Of a DNA stretch of 64,000 nt, positions 54,859 to 62,708 are shown piece by piece (within the stretch, counting starts at the first letter, position 1; every line of letters starts with the position of its first letter). Below the pieces are notes generated by a model. It did no database searches and was not told the DNA's origin. It worked only from the letters and a program-made list of their open reading frames with translations. A program made the position numbers and the translations under genes. This DNA comes from Poseidonibacter lekithochrous (GTDB lineage Bacteria > Campylobacterota > Campylobacteria > Campylobacterales > Arcobacteraceae): contig NZ_CP054052.1 of assembly GCF_013283835.1 (NCBI RefSeq), positions 3,472,001-3,536,000 on the forward strand. The letters run 5' to 3'.

Positions 54859-55500
54859 ATGGATAAGCTCATTTAACTTATCATAGTCAAGTATTTTAAT
54901 ATGACCTTTGTCATTTTGAATAACACCATCTTTTTTCATTTTTGATATTTTTCTTGAGAAAGTCTCAGGAGTAATATTTAAGATTTGTGCAATTTTAACT
55001 TGTTTTAGATTTTTTAATAATGCTTCATTATCTTTCAAGAACTTAGCAATTTTTTCTATACTATTTGAGCTTATATTATATGAAATAAAACTCTCTAATG
55101 CTTTAATTTTTCTAGTTAAAGATTTAATAAAGAACATCGCAATTTCTGGCTTTAATAAAAACTCTGCTTTAAATTTTTCATAATCTATTAGTAATACTTC
55201 AGCATTTGTTTCAAAAGCACAGTTTGCAGGGAATCCCATTTCTTCATAGTTTGCAATTTCCGCTATTAATGATGGTGCCATTAGATTATGAATAATAACT
55301 TCATTATCTTTATGGTCATGCGTATATAACTTTACAACACCTTTTACTAATAAGTGTAGATATTTAGGCTCTTCACCTCTAAAAAAAAGTATTTCATCTT
55401 TGTTATAATGTTTTTTAACTGATATTTCTTTTAGTCTTATTAACTCTTCTTCTTCTAAAGTAGAAAAGAAAAAAAAGTCTTCTATTCCTAGTGTTTCCAT
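54853..55500 (-). CDS. Crp/Fnr-family transcription regulator (non-iron-sulfur type)
   Basis: A 215-residue regulator with a cyclic-nucleotide-type beta barrel (about 10-120) and long dimer helix, then a winged helix whose recognition helix reads PETFSRK, the ExxSR pattern of FNR that reads TTGAT half sites. There is no N-terminal cysteine cluster, so it should not carry an oxygen-sensing 4Fe-4S cluster. It is more like the Dnr/NssR nitric-oxide regulators or a cAMP receptor. A perfect TTGAT-N4-ATCAA site lies 18 bases ahead of its start, and the divergent gene is ygbA. Confidence 0.92.
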   Translation of the reverse strand: METLGIEDFFFFSTLEEEELIRLKEISVKKHYNKDEILFFRGEEPKYLHLLVKGVVKLYTHDHKDNEVIIHNLMAPSLIAEIANYEEMGFPANCAFETNAEVLLIDYEKFKAEFLLKPEIAMFFIKSLTRKIKALESFISYNISSNSIEKIAKFLKDNEALLKNLKQVKIAQILNITPETFSRKISKMKKDGVIQNDKGHIKILDYDKLNELIHN

Positions 55501-55517
55501 AATTATTCTCTCTTATT

Positions 55518-55533
55518 ATTGATACTTATCAAT
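55518..55533. promoter_or_regulatory. FNR-type operator TTGAT-N4-ATCAA
   Basis: ATTGATACTTATCAAT: perfect six-base arms around a 4-base centre, matching the FNR/Dnr consensus. It lies between the regulator (start 55500) and ygbA (start 55626). Read leftwards, a TATAAA sits just ahead of it, so binding would cover the regulator's transcription start. Confidence 0.78.
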
Positions 55534-55625
55534 GTTTATACTCTTATTTTATGTAAAACTTCTATAAAGTAAATTTAAATAGGACAATTATTACCCGAAA
55601 TATATAAAAGAAAGGTTATTTTGCT

Positions 55626-55973
55626 ATGACTTGTAAAAAATATGAAATAGAAATTAACACTTTAAAGAATTTTTATGAAATATACTGTAAAGGTAAACAT
55701 GACTATGCAGAACACAAAAAATATAATTTAGAATATAAAGATGAAAAATTCACTTTAGACTTAAATATCTGCAAAGAGTGCCAAGAAAATATTGAATACT
55801 CTTTTGATAGACTACAAACTTGTCCCCATGAAATAAAACCTAGATGTAGAACTTGTCCAAGCCCTTGTTATGATAAACCCCAATGGAAACATACTGCAAA
55901 AGTAATGAAATACTCAGGAGTAAGATTAGGGCTTATACAAGCAAAACAAAAAATTAAAAATCTATTTTCCTAA
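55626..55973 (+). CDS. ygbA: YgbA-family protein (nitrous-oxide-stimulated promoter family)
   Basis: A 115-residue cytosolic protein. Conserved Cys pairs CKEC (about 57-60), then CPHEIKPRCRTCPSPCY (about 71-87) could bind metal. The ending MKYSGVRLGL is typical of the YgbA_NO family, whose E. coli member is induced by nitric oxide through NsrR. Its biochemical role is unsettled. Here it is divergent from a Crp/Fnr regulator across a perfect FNR-type site, supporting control by that protein. AGAAAGG precedes the ATG region. Confidence 0.9.
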   Translation: MTCKKYEIEINTLKNFYEIYCKGKHDYAEHKKYNLEYKDEKFTLDLNICKECQENIEYSFDRLQTCPHEIKPRCRTCPSPCYDKPQWKHTAKVMKYSGVRLGLIQAKQKIKNLFS

Positions 55974-55975
55974 AA

Positions 55976-56620
55976 CTACCACGTAATCTCTTCTTTTCCT
56001 AAACTCTTTAAAATATCATTTGTTTGAGAGAAATGCTTACATCCAAAAAAACCTCTATACGCTGATAAGGGACTTGGATGAACTCCACTTAAAATATGAT
56101 GTTTTGATTCATCAATAATTTTTTGTTTTTTAATAGCGCTCGCACCCCATAAAATAAATACAACATCACTGCAATTGTTTGAAATAAAAGTGATTAGGTT
56201 ATCAGTAAACTTTTCCCAGCCCATTTTATGATGTGATTTTGCTTTTGCTTCTTCTACTGTTAAAATGGCATTTATTAATAAAACTCCATCTTTTGCCCAT
56301 GAAGTCAAATCTCCATTTTCACAATGAGAGCTTCCTATATCTTCATTTATCTCTTTTAACATATTTCTCATAGATGGTGGGTTTTTAATCTCTTCAGGCG
56401 TTGAAAAAGCTAAACCTTGTGCTTGTCCTGCTCCATGATATGGGTCTTGTCCAAGTAATACAACTTTAGTATTTTCTAGTGGTGTTAAATCAAATGCATT
56501 ATATATTTTATCTTTTGGTGGAAATACTGTAGTAGTTTCATAAGCCTTGTTTACTTGGCTTATTAAGTTTTTGTAGTAATCTTTTTTTTCTTCTTCTTTA
56601 AAAAAATCTTCCCAAGTCAT
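55976..56620 (-). CDS. ung: Uracil-DNA glycosylase
   Basis: Family 1 UDG that removes uracil from DNA at the start of base excision repair. Motifs: water-activating GQDPYHGAGQAQGLAFS (about residues 57-73, catalytic Asp), then LLINAILTV, and the Leu-intercalation motif HPSPLSAYRGFFGCKHF (about 181-197). Length 214 is standard. The gene has AAAGGAAT upstream of the ATG. It is convergent with ygbA with 2 bases between stops. Confidence 0.98.
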   Translation of the reverse strand: MTWEDFFKEEEKKDYYKNLISQVNKAYETTTVFPPKDKIYNAFDLTPLENTKVVLLGQDPYHGAGQAQGLAFSTPEEIKNPPSMRNMLKEINEDIGSSHCENGDLTSWAKDGVLLINAILTVEEAKAKSHHKMGWEKFTDNLITFISNNCSDVVFILWGASAIKKQKIIDESKHHILSGVHPSPLSAYRGFFGCKHFSQTNDILKSLGKEEITW

Positions 56621-56648
56621 TTTATTCCTTTGACTTTAAATATTAGAA

Positions 56649-56678
56649 TTTAAACTAAGGAAAGTCCTTAGTTTAAAA
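56649..56678 (-). terminator. Probable terminator of the ThDP enzyme/aldehyde dehydrogenase operon
   Basis: Perfect inverted repeat TTTAAACTAAGGA / TCCTTAGTTTAAA with an AAG loop, 14 bases past the dehydrogenase stop on the minus strand and ahead of ung. Confidence 0.7.
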
Positions 56679-56691
56679 TATATTTCGTATT

Positions 56692-58083
56692 CTACAATAC
56701 AGGAGATTTAATTACCATCATTTTTTCATTTGTCATCTCTTCCATAGAGTGGTGAATCCCACCTAATCCAAGACCAGAAGCCTTAGCTCCTCCAAATGGC
56801 ATCCAATCAACTCTAAAGGCTGTATGGTCATTTACCATTACGGCTGTTCCATTAAGTCTTTTTACAGCTCTTAAAGCTGTATCAATATTTTTTGTAAACA
56901 CTGCTGCTTGGAATGATACTTCAAGACCATTAGCTCTATCAAATGCTTGCTCAATATCTGAGTATGAATAGATACAAACAACTGGTCCAAATACTTCTTT
57001 AGTTGATACTAGTGCATCATCAGAAGGATTTAAAATAACAGTTGGCTCGAAAGTAGAATCAGTAATTCTTTTCCCACCTGTTAAAATCTTACCACCTTTT
57101 GTTACTGCTTCATTTACCCACTGCTCAACTCTATTAGTTTCATTATGGTTAATTAGTGGCCCTACTTCTGTTTTTGGATCTAACTGGTCACCAACTACTA
57201 ATTTAGAAGCATAGTCTGATAATCTAGATGCTACCTCATCAACGATTGATTCATGTACGTAAATTCTTTGAACTGATACACAAACTTGACCTGCATGATA
57301 GAATCCACCTTTTCCAATAGATGGAATTAAGTCATCAATATCAGCATCCGCTTCAACAATAACAGGTGCAACTCCACCGTGCTCTAGTGCTACTCTTGTA
57401 CCATTTGATACTTTTGAGTTTAAGTACCAACCAACAGCACCAGAACCAATAAATGTTAAGAAATCTACTTTCTCAGATGTTGCTAATAATTCTCCCCCAG
57501 TTCTATCACAAACTACTGCTTGTGCCCAACCTTTTGGAAGTCCCGCTTCTTCTAATATCTCAACTAATTTAATAGCAGACATAGGAGTTTGAGTAGCTGG
57601 TTTAATAACTACTGGACATCCAACTGCTAAAGCTGGTATTACTTGGTGAACTGCTAAGTTAAATGGGTGATTAAATGCAGAAATTGCAGCTACTACTCCA
57701 ATAGGTTCTTTGAATGTATATGCCATTCTATTTGCAGATGAAGCTGTATGTCCCATTGCTATTTCTTTACCTTCTTGTGAACCCATTGCTTCAATAGCTA
57801 ATTTAACACCATTAATTGCTCTATGCACTTCTACTTGTGAATCAACCCAAGGCTTTCCACCTTCACTTGCACAAAGCTTTGTAAGTTCATCTACTTGTGA
57901 ACTCATAATCTCTGCCACTTTTTCTAAGATTTCAACTCTTTTATGTTTTGGCATATGATTTTCATGATCTAAGAAAGTATCACTTGCTAAATCAATTGCA
58001 GCTTGTACTTCTTCTACTGTTGAAAAGGGAACCTCTCCAACTACACTTCCATCAAATGGTGATGTTACTTCAATTGTACTCAT
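56692..58083 (-). CDS. NAD(P)-dependent aldehyde dehydrogenase
   Basis: Oxidises an aldehyde to the acid. It has the NAD-binding GSGAVGW (about 217-223), the general-base Glu in ALEHGG (about 243-248), and the catalytic Cys in GQVCVS (about 277-282). KPATQTPMSA is the typical cofactor-lysine block. The pattern resembles lactaldehyde/semialdehyde-type members, but the substrate is not clear. The ATG at 58083 has AAAGGAAAT upstream and gives 463 residues; a longer frame from 58119 would add twelve basic residues lacking in the family. It lies 23 bases after the ThDP enzyme gene. Confidence 0.93.
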   Translation of the reverse strand: MSTIEVTSPFDGSVVGEVPFSTVEEVQAAIDLASDTFLDHENHMPKHKRVEILEKVAEIMSSQVDELTKLCASEGGKPWVDSQVEVHRAINGVKLAIEAMGSQEGKEIAMGHTASSANRMAYTFKEPIGVVAAISAFNHPFNLAVHQVIPALAVGCPVVIKPATQTPMSAIKLVEILEEAGLPKGWAQAVVCDRTGGELLATSEKVDFLTFIGSGAVGWYLNSKVSNGTRVALEHGGVAPVIVEADADIDDLIPSIGKGGFYHAGQVCVSVQRIYVHESIVDEVASRLSDYASKLVVGDQLDPKTEVGPLINHNETNRVEQWVNEAVTKGGKILTGGKRITDSTFEPTVILNPSDDALVSTKEVFGPVVCIYSYSDIEQAFDRANGLEVSFQAAVFTKNIDTALRAVKRLNGTAVMVNDHTAFRVDWMPFGGAKASGLGLGGIHHSMEEMTNEKMMVIKSPVL

Positions 58084-58106
58084 GTTATATTTCCTTTCTT
58101 TTCTTT

Positions 58107-59753
58107 TTATATTAAACACTCTTTTTTTGCTAACAGTTCATTTAAGATTGAGTGATTAAGTGAATAATCCACTGCTAAATCTATTACATGAACACCTTTA
58201 CCATTTACACACTTCTCTAAAGTCTCTTCAAACTCTTCGCAAGATGTAGGTCTATGCCCTGATGCTCCATAAGATTCTGCGTATTTTACAAAATCAGGAT
58301 TACCTAAATCAAGTCCATATGTATCAAATCCCATACCTGTTTGTTTCCATTTAATCATTCCATATGCATTATCATTTAGAATAATTACTGTTAAATCAAG
58401 TCCTAATCTTACTGATGTTTCAAGTTCTTGTGAATTCATCATAAATCCACCATCCCCACAAACTGATACTACTTTCTTATCTGGGTTTACCATTTTTGCA
58501 GCCATTCCAGATGGAAGTCCTGCGCCCATAGTTGCTAAGGCATTATCTAATAATAGTGTATTAGGTTTTGCACATCTATAGTTTCTTGCAAACCAGATTT
58601 TATATACTCCATTATCAAGTGTAACTATATCTTCATCATCTAATAAAGTTCTAATAGTTCTTACTGCTTTTTGAGGAAGTATTGGGAATCTTGTATCTCC
58701 AAAGTATTTTTGTAAATGAGTTTTAATCTCTTCTGTCATTCTTTTATAGTAATCAAACTCCCAATGCTCTTGCGTTGAAATTGCTCGTCTTAGATTATCT
58801 ACATTTGAAGCAATGTCTCCAACTACATCTAATTGAGGGAAGTATGTATCATCTACTTCTGATGGGAAGAAGTTTACATGTATTACTTTTTTGGCATTTT
58901 CATCATTCTCCATAAAGAATGGTGGCTTCTCAATTACGTCATGTCCTACATTGATAATTAAATCTGCTCTATCAATAGCACAATGTATAAAATCGTCTTT
59001 TGATAATGCTGCTGTACTTAAACATAATTTGTGGTTTTCATCTATTACACCCTTACCCATTTGAGTAGAGAAAAATGGAATTCCACTTTCATTTACAAAG
59101 TTTGTAAGAGCATTACCAATTCTAGTTCTATTAGCTCCTGCACCTACTAGTAATAATGGTCTTTTTGCTTTCTCTATCATCTTAACAGCTTCTAAGATTG
59201 CTTCTTGGTCTGCTTTTGGATATTTAAACGATTGAACTGGATAGATATTAAAATCACACTCTTCAGCTGCTATATCTTCTGGTAATTCAATTAGTGCAGC
59301 TCCAGGTCTCTCTGTAGTAGCAATTTTAAATGCTTCTCTAACCATTGATGGAATATTATTTCCATTTACTACTTGTTTTGAATATTTTGTCATAGGTTTC
59401 ATCATATTAACAATGTCAATAATTTGAAATCTACCTTGTTTCGATTTTTTAATTGGTTTTTGCCCAGTAATCATTAACATTGGCATTCCACCAAGTTGTG
59501 CATAAGCTGCACTTGTAGCAAAGTTAGTAGCTCCTGGTCCTAATGTAGCTAAACATACACCTACTTTTCCAGTAAGTCTTCCATATGTTGCAGCCATAAA
59601 ACCTGCGGCTTGTTCATGTCTTGTAAGAATAAGTTTTATATTTGATTCTCTCAGAGATTCTAGTAAATCTAGGTTCTCTTCACCTGGAATTCCAAATATA
59701 TACTCAACACCTTCATTTTCTAAAGCTTTTACAAATAAATCTGATGCTTTCAT
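58107..59753 (-). CDS. Acetolactate synthase-like ThDP-dependent enzyme
   Basis: A ThDP enzyme of 548 residues in three domains (pyrimidine-binding, central, pyrophosphate-binding). Catalytic Glu in TRHEQAA (about 48), and the ThDP motif GDGGFMMNSQE (about 439) ending NDNAYGM. The closest annotation is acetolactate synthase large subunit, more like the catabolic AlsS than IlvB, and no small subunit gene is adjacent. Pairing with an aldehyde dehydrogenase suggests a 2-oxoacid decarboxylase or lyase releasing an aldehyde (inference). The ATG at 59753 is 7 bases from AAGGTG; the ATG at 59759 is too close to it. Confidence 0.88.
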   Translation of the reverse strand: MKASDLFVKALENEGVEYIFGIPGEENLDLLESLRESNIKLILTRHEQAAGFMAATYGRLTGKVGVCLATLGPGATNFATSAAYAQLGGMPMLMITGQKPIKKSKQGRFQIIDIVNMMKPMTKYSKQVVNGNNIPSMVREAFKIATTERPGAALIELPEDIAAEECDFNIYPVQSFKYPKADQEAILEAVKMIEKAKRPLLLVGAGANRTRIGNALTNFVNESGIPFFSTQMGKGVIDENHKLCLSTAALSKDDFIHCAIDRADLIINVGHDVIEKPPFFMENDENAKKVIHVNFFPSEVDDTYFPQLDVVGDIASNVDNLRRAISTQEHWEFDYYKRMTEEIKTHLQKYFGDTRFPILPQKAVRTIRTLLDDEDIVTLDNGVYKIWFARNYRCAKPNTLLLDNALATMGAGLPSGMAAKMVNPDKKVVSVCGDGGFMMNSQELETSVRLGLDLTVIILNDNAYGMIKWKQTGMGFDTYGLDLGNPDFVKYAESYGASGHRPTSCEEFEETLEKCVNGKGVHVIDLAVDYSLNHSILNELLAKKECLI

Positions 59754-59776
59754 TATCATTCACCTTAATGTTTTTT

Positions 59777-59795
59777 GTTATTGATAATCATATTC
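59777..59795 (-). promoter_or_regulatory. Fur-box-like sequence upstream of the ThDP enzyme
   Basis: GTTATTGATAATCATATTC agrees with the 19-base Fur consensus GATAATGATAATCATTATC at 15 positions, including the whole TGATAATCAT core. It lies 24 bases ahead of the chosen start codon, a repressing position. Campylobacterota Fur sites vary, so this is suggestive only. Confidence 0.5.
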
Positions 59796-59975
59796 AATAT
59801 CTATTAAATTTCTCTTAATGCTTTTAATTTATAAGAGAAAAATCCTGAATTGTTATAAACATTTACATATTGTGCTTCAAATCTTCCTACTAATCTTAAT
59901 TATATCACTTTTTTAAATAATCGTTTATATTACGTTAAACATTTTTTTTATAGTATAAAACCATTAAGGAGATAT

Positions 59976-60638
59976 ATGAATACTCAAAAAGCAATTATAT
60001 TTGATCTTGATGGTACATTAATAGATTCACTAGAAGATATAGCAGTATGTATGAATCAAGTATTCGCAGAAATGGAACTTCCAACACATGAAATAAATGA
60101 TTATAAAAAGTTTGTAGGAGGAGGAGTTGATATTTTAGTAGAGAATGCACTAGCTGACTCTCAACCAAAAGAGATAAAAAAACAAGTAAGTAAAAGATTC
60201 AAAGAAGTATATGACCAAAATTTACATGCTAAGACTTTACCTTATGATGGTATTTATGAATTATTAGAACAATTAGAAGAAGCAAATATTAAAATGGCAA
60301 TTCTGTCTAACAAACCTCATAAGTTCACTTGTCAATATGCACAATCGTTATTTAAAGATAATAAATTTTTAGAAGTACATGGACAAAAAGAGCACATTAA
60401 CAAGAAACCAGATCCAAAAGCAGCTATTGATATTGCTAATAATTTAAATATAAATTGTGAAAATATATATTTTGTAGGAGATACAAAAATAGATATGCAA
60501 ACAGCAAAAAATGCAAATATGAAAGCAATTGGCGTTCTTTGGGGATTTAGGGAAGAAGATGAACTTAGAAAAAATGGTGCAGATTTTATCGTAGAAAAAC
60601 CAAGTGATATTTTTGATATAATTTCTAACAAACTTTAG
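59976..60638 (+). CDS. gph: HAD-family phosphatase, phosphoglycolate phosphatase-like
   Basis: Subfamily IA HAD hydrolase: nucleophile motif DLDGTLIDS (residues 11-19), motif II in ILSNKPH (about 109), motif III Lys in KKPDPKA, motif IV in VGDTKIDMQTA (about 167). Helical cap of the Gph type. Phosphoglycolate is the likely substrate but pyrophosphate or sugar phosphates are possible. Length 220. AAGGAG precedes the ATG. It leads a run with the Cys-rich protein (8-base gap) and rof. Confidence 0.9.
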   Translation: MNTQKAIIFDLDGTLIDSLEDIAVCMNQVFAEMELPTHEINDYKKFVGGGVDILVENALADSQPKEIKKQVSKRFKEVYDQNLHAKTLPYDGIYELLEQLEEANIKMAILSNKPHKFTCQYAQSLFKDNKFLEVHGQKEHINKKPDPKAAIDIANNLNINCENIYFVGDTKIDMQTAKNANMKAIGVLWGFREEDELRKNGADFIVEKPSDIFDIISNKL

Positions 60639-60646
60639 GAGAGAAC

Positions 60647-61018
60647 ATGACAAAATTATTTTTATCTTTTGTAATAGCTACTTTTATGACTATTACATCA
60701 TTAAGTGCAGATTGCGGAATGAAAAGTGAAAACTGCAAAATGAACAAAACTCACTGTGATATGAAAAAAGTAGAGAGTAAAAAACACTGTGATATGAAGC
60801 AAAAAGATTGCGACATGAAAAAGAGCCATTGTGATATGAAGAAAAAATCTTCTTGTGATTGTAAAAGTGGTGAGCAGTGTAAATGTAAAGCCGAAGGTAA
60901 AGCTTCTTGTGACTGCAAAAAAGAAGTTGTGACTCCTAAATGCGATTGCAAAAATACAGGAAATTGTACTTGTAAAGCAAGTGGAAAAGCCTCTTGTGAT
61001 TGTAATATTAAAAAGTAG
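60647..61018 (+). CDS. Exported cysteine/methionine-rich metallothionein-like protein
   Basis: A 123-residue protein with a clear signal peptide (cleavage near LSA, residue 21). The mature part has 18 cysteines. Its first half repeats HCDMK-like units (THCDMKK, KHCDMKQ, KDCDMKK, SHCDMKKK), mixing His, Cys and Met. The second half repeats CxC pairs, with the duplicated KASCDC ending two similar modules. This resembles metallothioneins but is exported, and the Met/His mix suggests copper or silver binding in the periplasm. I know no named family that fits. AGGAGAG precedes the ATG. Confidence 0.88.
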   Translation: MTKLFLSFVIATFMTITSLSADCGMKSENCKMNKTHCDMKKVESKKHCDMKQKDCDMKKSHCDMKKKSSCDCKSGEQCKCKAEGKASCDCKKEVVTPKCDCKNTGNCTCKASGKASCDCNIKK

Positions 61019-61025
61019 TAAGTAA

Positions 61026-61277
61026 ATGAATACTGATTATATACCCGTAGCTTGTCATTTTTATGATGAGTTAGAGAGTGCAGCAGTAAAAAAAACTCTT
61101 AGTACTATTATTTATTTAGATAATGGAAATGAACAAACTATAGAAGATTATGTTGTTGATTTTAAAAATTTAAATAAAGAAGAGTTTGCTGTGTTAAAAA
61201 GTGGCCTTGAAATAAGACTTGATAAGATAATTAGTTTTAACGGTCTTTTTGCTAAAAACTATAACTGTAATGTATAA
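61026..61277 (+). CDS. rof: Rho-binding antiterminator Rof
   Basis: An 83-residue Sm-like fold protein. YIPVACHFYDELE (about residues 5-17) and EIRLDKIISF (about 66-75) match the YaeO/Rof family, which binds the primary RNA site of Rho and blocks termination. It starts 7 bases after the Cys-rich gene, so it is likely in one transcript with it and gph. Its stop codon lies in a perfect hairpin shared with the convergent gene. Confidence 0.88.
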   Translation: MNTDYIPVACHFYDELESAAVKKTLSTIIYLDNGNEQTIEDYVVDFKNLNKEEFAVLKSGLEIRLDKIISFNGLFAKNYNCNV

Positions 61278-61299
61278 AAAGAGAAACTCTTTTTATACA
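61271..61299. terminator. Bidirectional terminator between rof and the next gene
   Basis: Perfect 13-base arms TGTATAAAAAGAG / CTCTTTTTATACA around AAA, containing both stop codons. Confidence 0.82.
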
Positions 61300-61673
61300 T
61301 CTAATTCGAAGAAAACTTCTTCTGTTTTTTGATATTTTGCTACTGAACATGAGATTTTAATTGCATTATCATAATCTCTGAATTCATCACGAAATAGTTT
61401 TTGTAATTTTACTACATCATTTGCTCTAAAAATAAAATATCCTAAAATATCCGTTCCTCTTGAACCTGCTTTTTCAATACCAAAACTATCAAACTTCCAA
61501 TGAACACCTTTTGTAAAAAAGAATACTTCCTTTATTCTTTTCTTTAAATCAGATCTTACATTGTCGTTGAATTGTTTCAAATGCACGTAAAAAGCTACGT
61601 TTGTATTAAATTCATCTTGAACTAATTTTTCTAATGCTGGAGTTGTTGCTTGGTCTAAAATCTCAATACCCAT
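61293..61673 (-). CDS. Conserved protein of unknown function
   Basis: I do not recognise this 126-residue soluble protein. It looks alpha-beta, with a Phe/Lys-rich centre (KEVFFFTKGVHWKFDSFG, about 48-65) and a GYFIFRANDVVKLQKLFRDEFRDYD stretch split over two helices. Two cysteines are absent except one (SCS, about 108). AAAGG lies well placed ahead of the ATG. It is a single gene, divergent from the hemerythrin gene with 176 bases between, which hold two likely promoters. Confidence 0.75.
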   Translation of the reverse strand: MGIEILDQATTPALEKLVQDEFNTNVAFYVHLKQFNDNVRSDLKKRIKEVFFFTKGVHWKFDSFGIEKAGSRGTDILGYFIFRANDVVKLQKLFRDEFRDYDNAIKISCSVAKYQKTEEVFFELDV

Positions 61674-61814
61674 CTAAAAATACCTTTCTGTAATACTATA
61701 AAATTACGTAATTATATATCATTATTATAATATTTTGAATAAATAGAGTAACTAATTTGAAAAATTAACAATTTTTAAACTCTTTATTTTATTATTTTTT
61801 TAATTTTGTAGTTA

Positions 61815-61820
61815 TATAAT
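61815..61820 (+). promoter_or_regulatory. Probable -10 box (TATAAT) of the hemerythrin gene
   Basis: TATAAT 30 bases before the start at 61850, with AAAAGGGG as ribosome site. Confidence 0.45.
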
Positions 61821-61849
61821 AAATATATGCCAATATAAAAGGGGCTATT

Positions 61850-62692
61850 ATGAATACTATCTATGACCTAGAAAAACTCACTTGGAAAAGTGAATACAAT
61901 ATCGGTAACCTTCAAATTGATAATGAACATCAAAAATTATTTATGTTGGCAAAGAAAGCATTACATGCTAGTGAAATAAGTGATGAGAAAAAAGAAAAAA
62001 CCCAATTAAAACTCATAATTAATGATTTATGTACTTACGTGGGAACTCATTTTTCTAATGAACAAAAGTTCATGCAAAGAATCAAATATCCACACTATGA
62101 TGAACATAAAATCTTACATGATAATATGCTCAAAACTCTAGCTACACTATTAAATGAAATTAATAATTTGGAGATTCAAGAGATACAAAAAAAATTATGT
62201 GAATTTATTGATGAGTATTTTGTAAGACATATAATTCTTGAAGACAAAAAAATCCACCTATGGCAAACTCCTTTAGACGAGTTACGTAAAACTTTTGGTT
62301 GGAAAAACATATATAGTGTAAATAATTCTAAAATAGATCAAGAACATAAACAGCTTTTTGATATTGCAAAAATGGCTTTTGTAAGCGTAGATGATGAACA
62401 TAGAAGTGAAAAAATAAAAGAGGTATTAGTAGATTTATATGATTATATGAAAACTCATTTTCAACATGAAGAAAAATATATGGAAGAGATAAACTATCCA
62501 AGACTAGAAGAACATAAATTAATCCACAAAGAGATTATAAAAACACTTAATACTTTTGTAAAAGACTTACCAAAAATTGAAGTTGATTTCTTTGAAAAAG
62601 AACTTGCAAGAATGATTGATATTGTATTAGTACAACATATCATTCAAGAAGATAGAAAAATTATTCTTTGGCATCAGGCTCAAAGTGAATAA
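61850..62692 (+). CDS. Tandem two-domain bacteriohemerythrin
   Basis: Soluble diiron oxygen-binding protein with two complete hemerythrin domains in 280 residues. Domain 1 (about 8-137) has ligands in DNEHQ, HFSNEQ, DEHKILH and HIILED. Domain 2 (about 144-278) repeats them in DQEHK, HFQHEE, EEHKLIH and HIIQED. Each domain thus keeps the five-His, Glu, Asp set. Both start with a W-x-N/S-x-Y-like segment. Such proteins may store, deliver or sense oxygen or nitric oxide; no fused output domain is present. Possible origin is a gene-internal duplication. Confidence 0.93.
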   Translation: MNTIYDLEKLTWKSEYNIGNLQIDNEHQKLFMLAKKALHASEISDEKKEKTQLKLIINDLCTYVGTHFSNEQKFMQRIKYPHYDEHKILHDNMLKTLATLLNEINNLEIQEIQKKLCEFIDEYFVRHIILEDKKIHLWQTPLDELRKTFGWKNIYSVNNSKIDQEHKQLFDIAKMAFVSVDDEHRSEKIKEVLVDLYDYMKTHFQHEEKYMEEINYPRLEEHKLIHKEIIKTLNTFVKDLPKIEVDFFEKELARMIDIVLVQHIIQEDRKIILWHQAQSE

Positions 62693-62708
62693 AATAGTCT
62701 AGAAATTA

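Noticed and set aside
60751-60951. An antisense frame over the Cys-rich gene
   Set aside because: It arises from the repeats on the opposite strand, giving Gln/Ser/Phe repeats with no start signals; the sense frame has a signal peptide and ribosome site.
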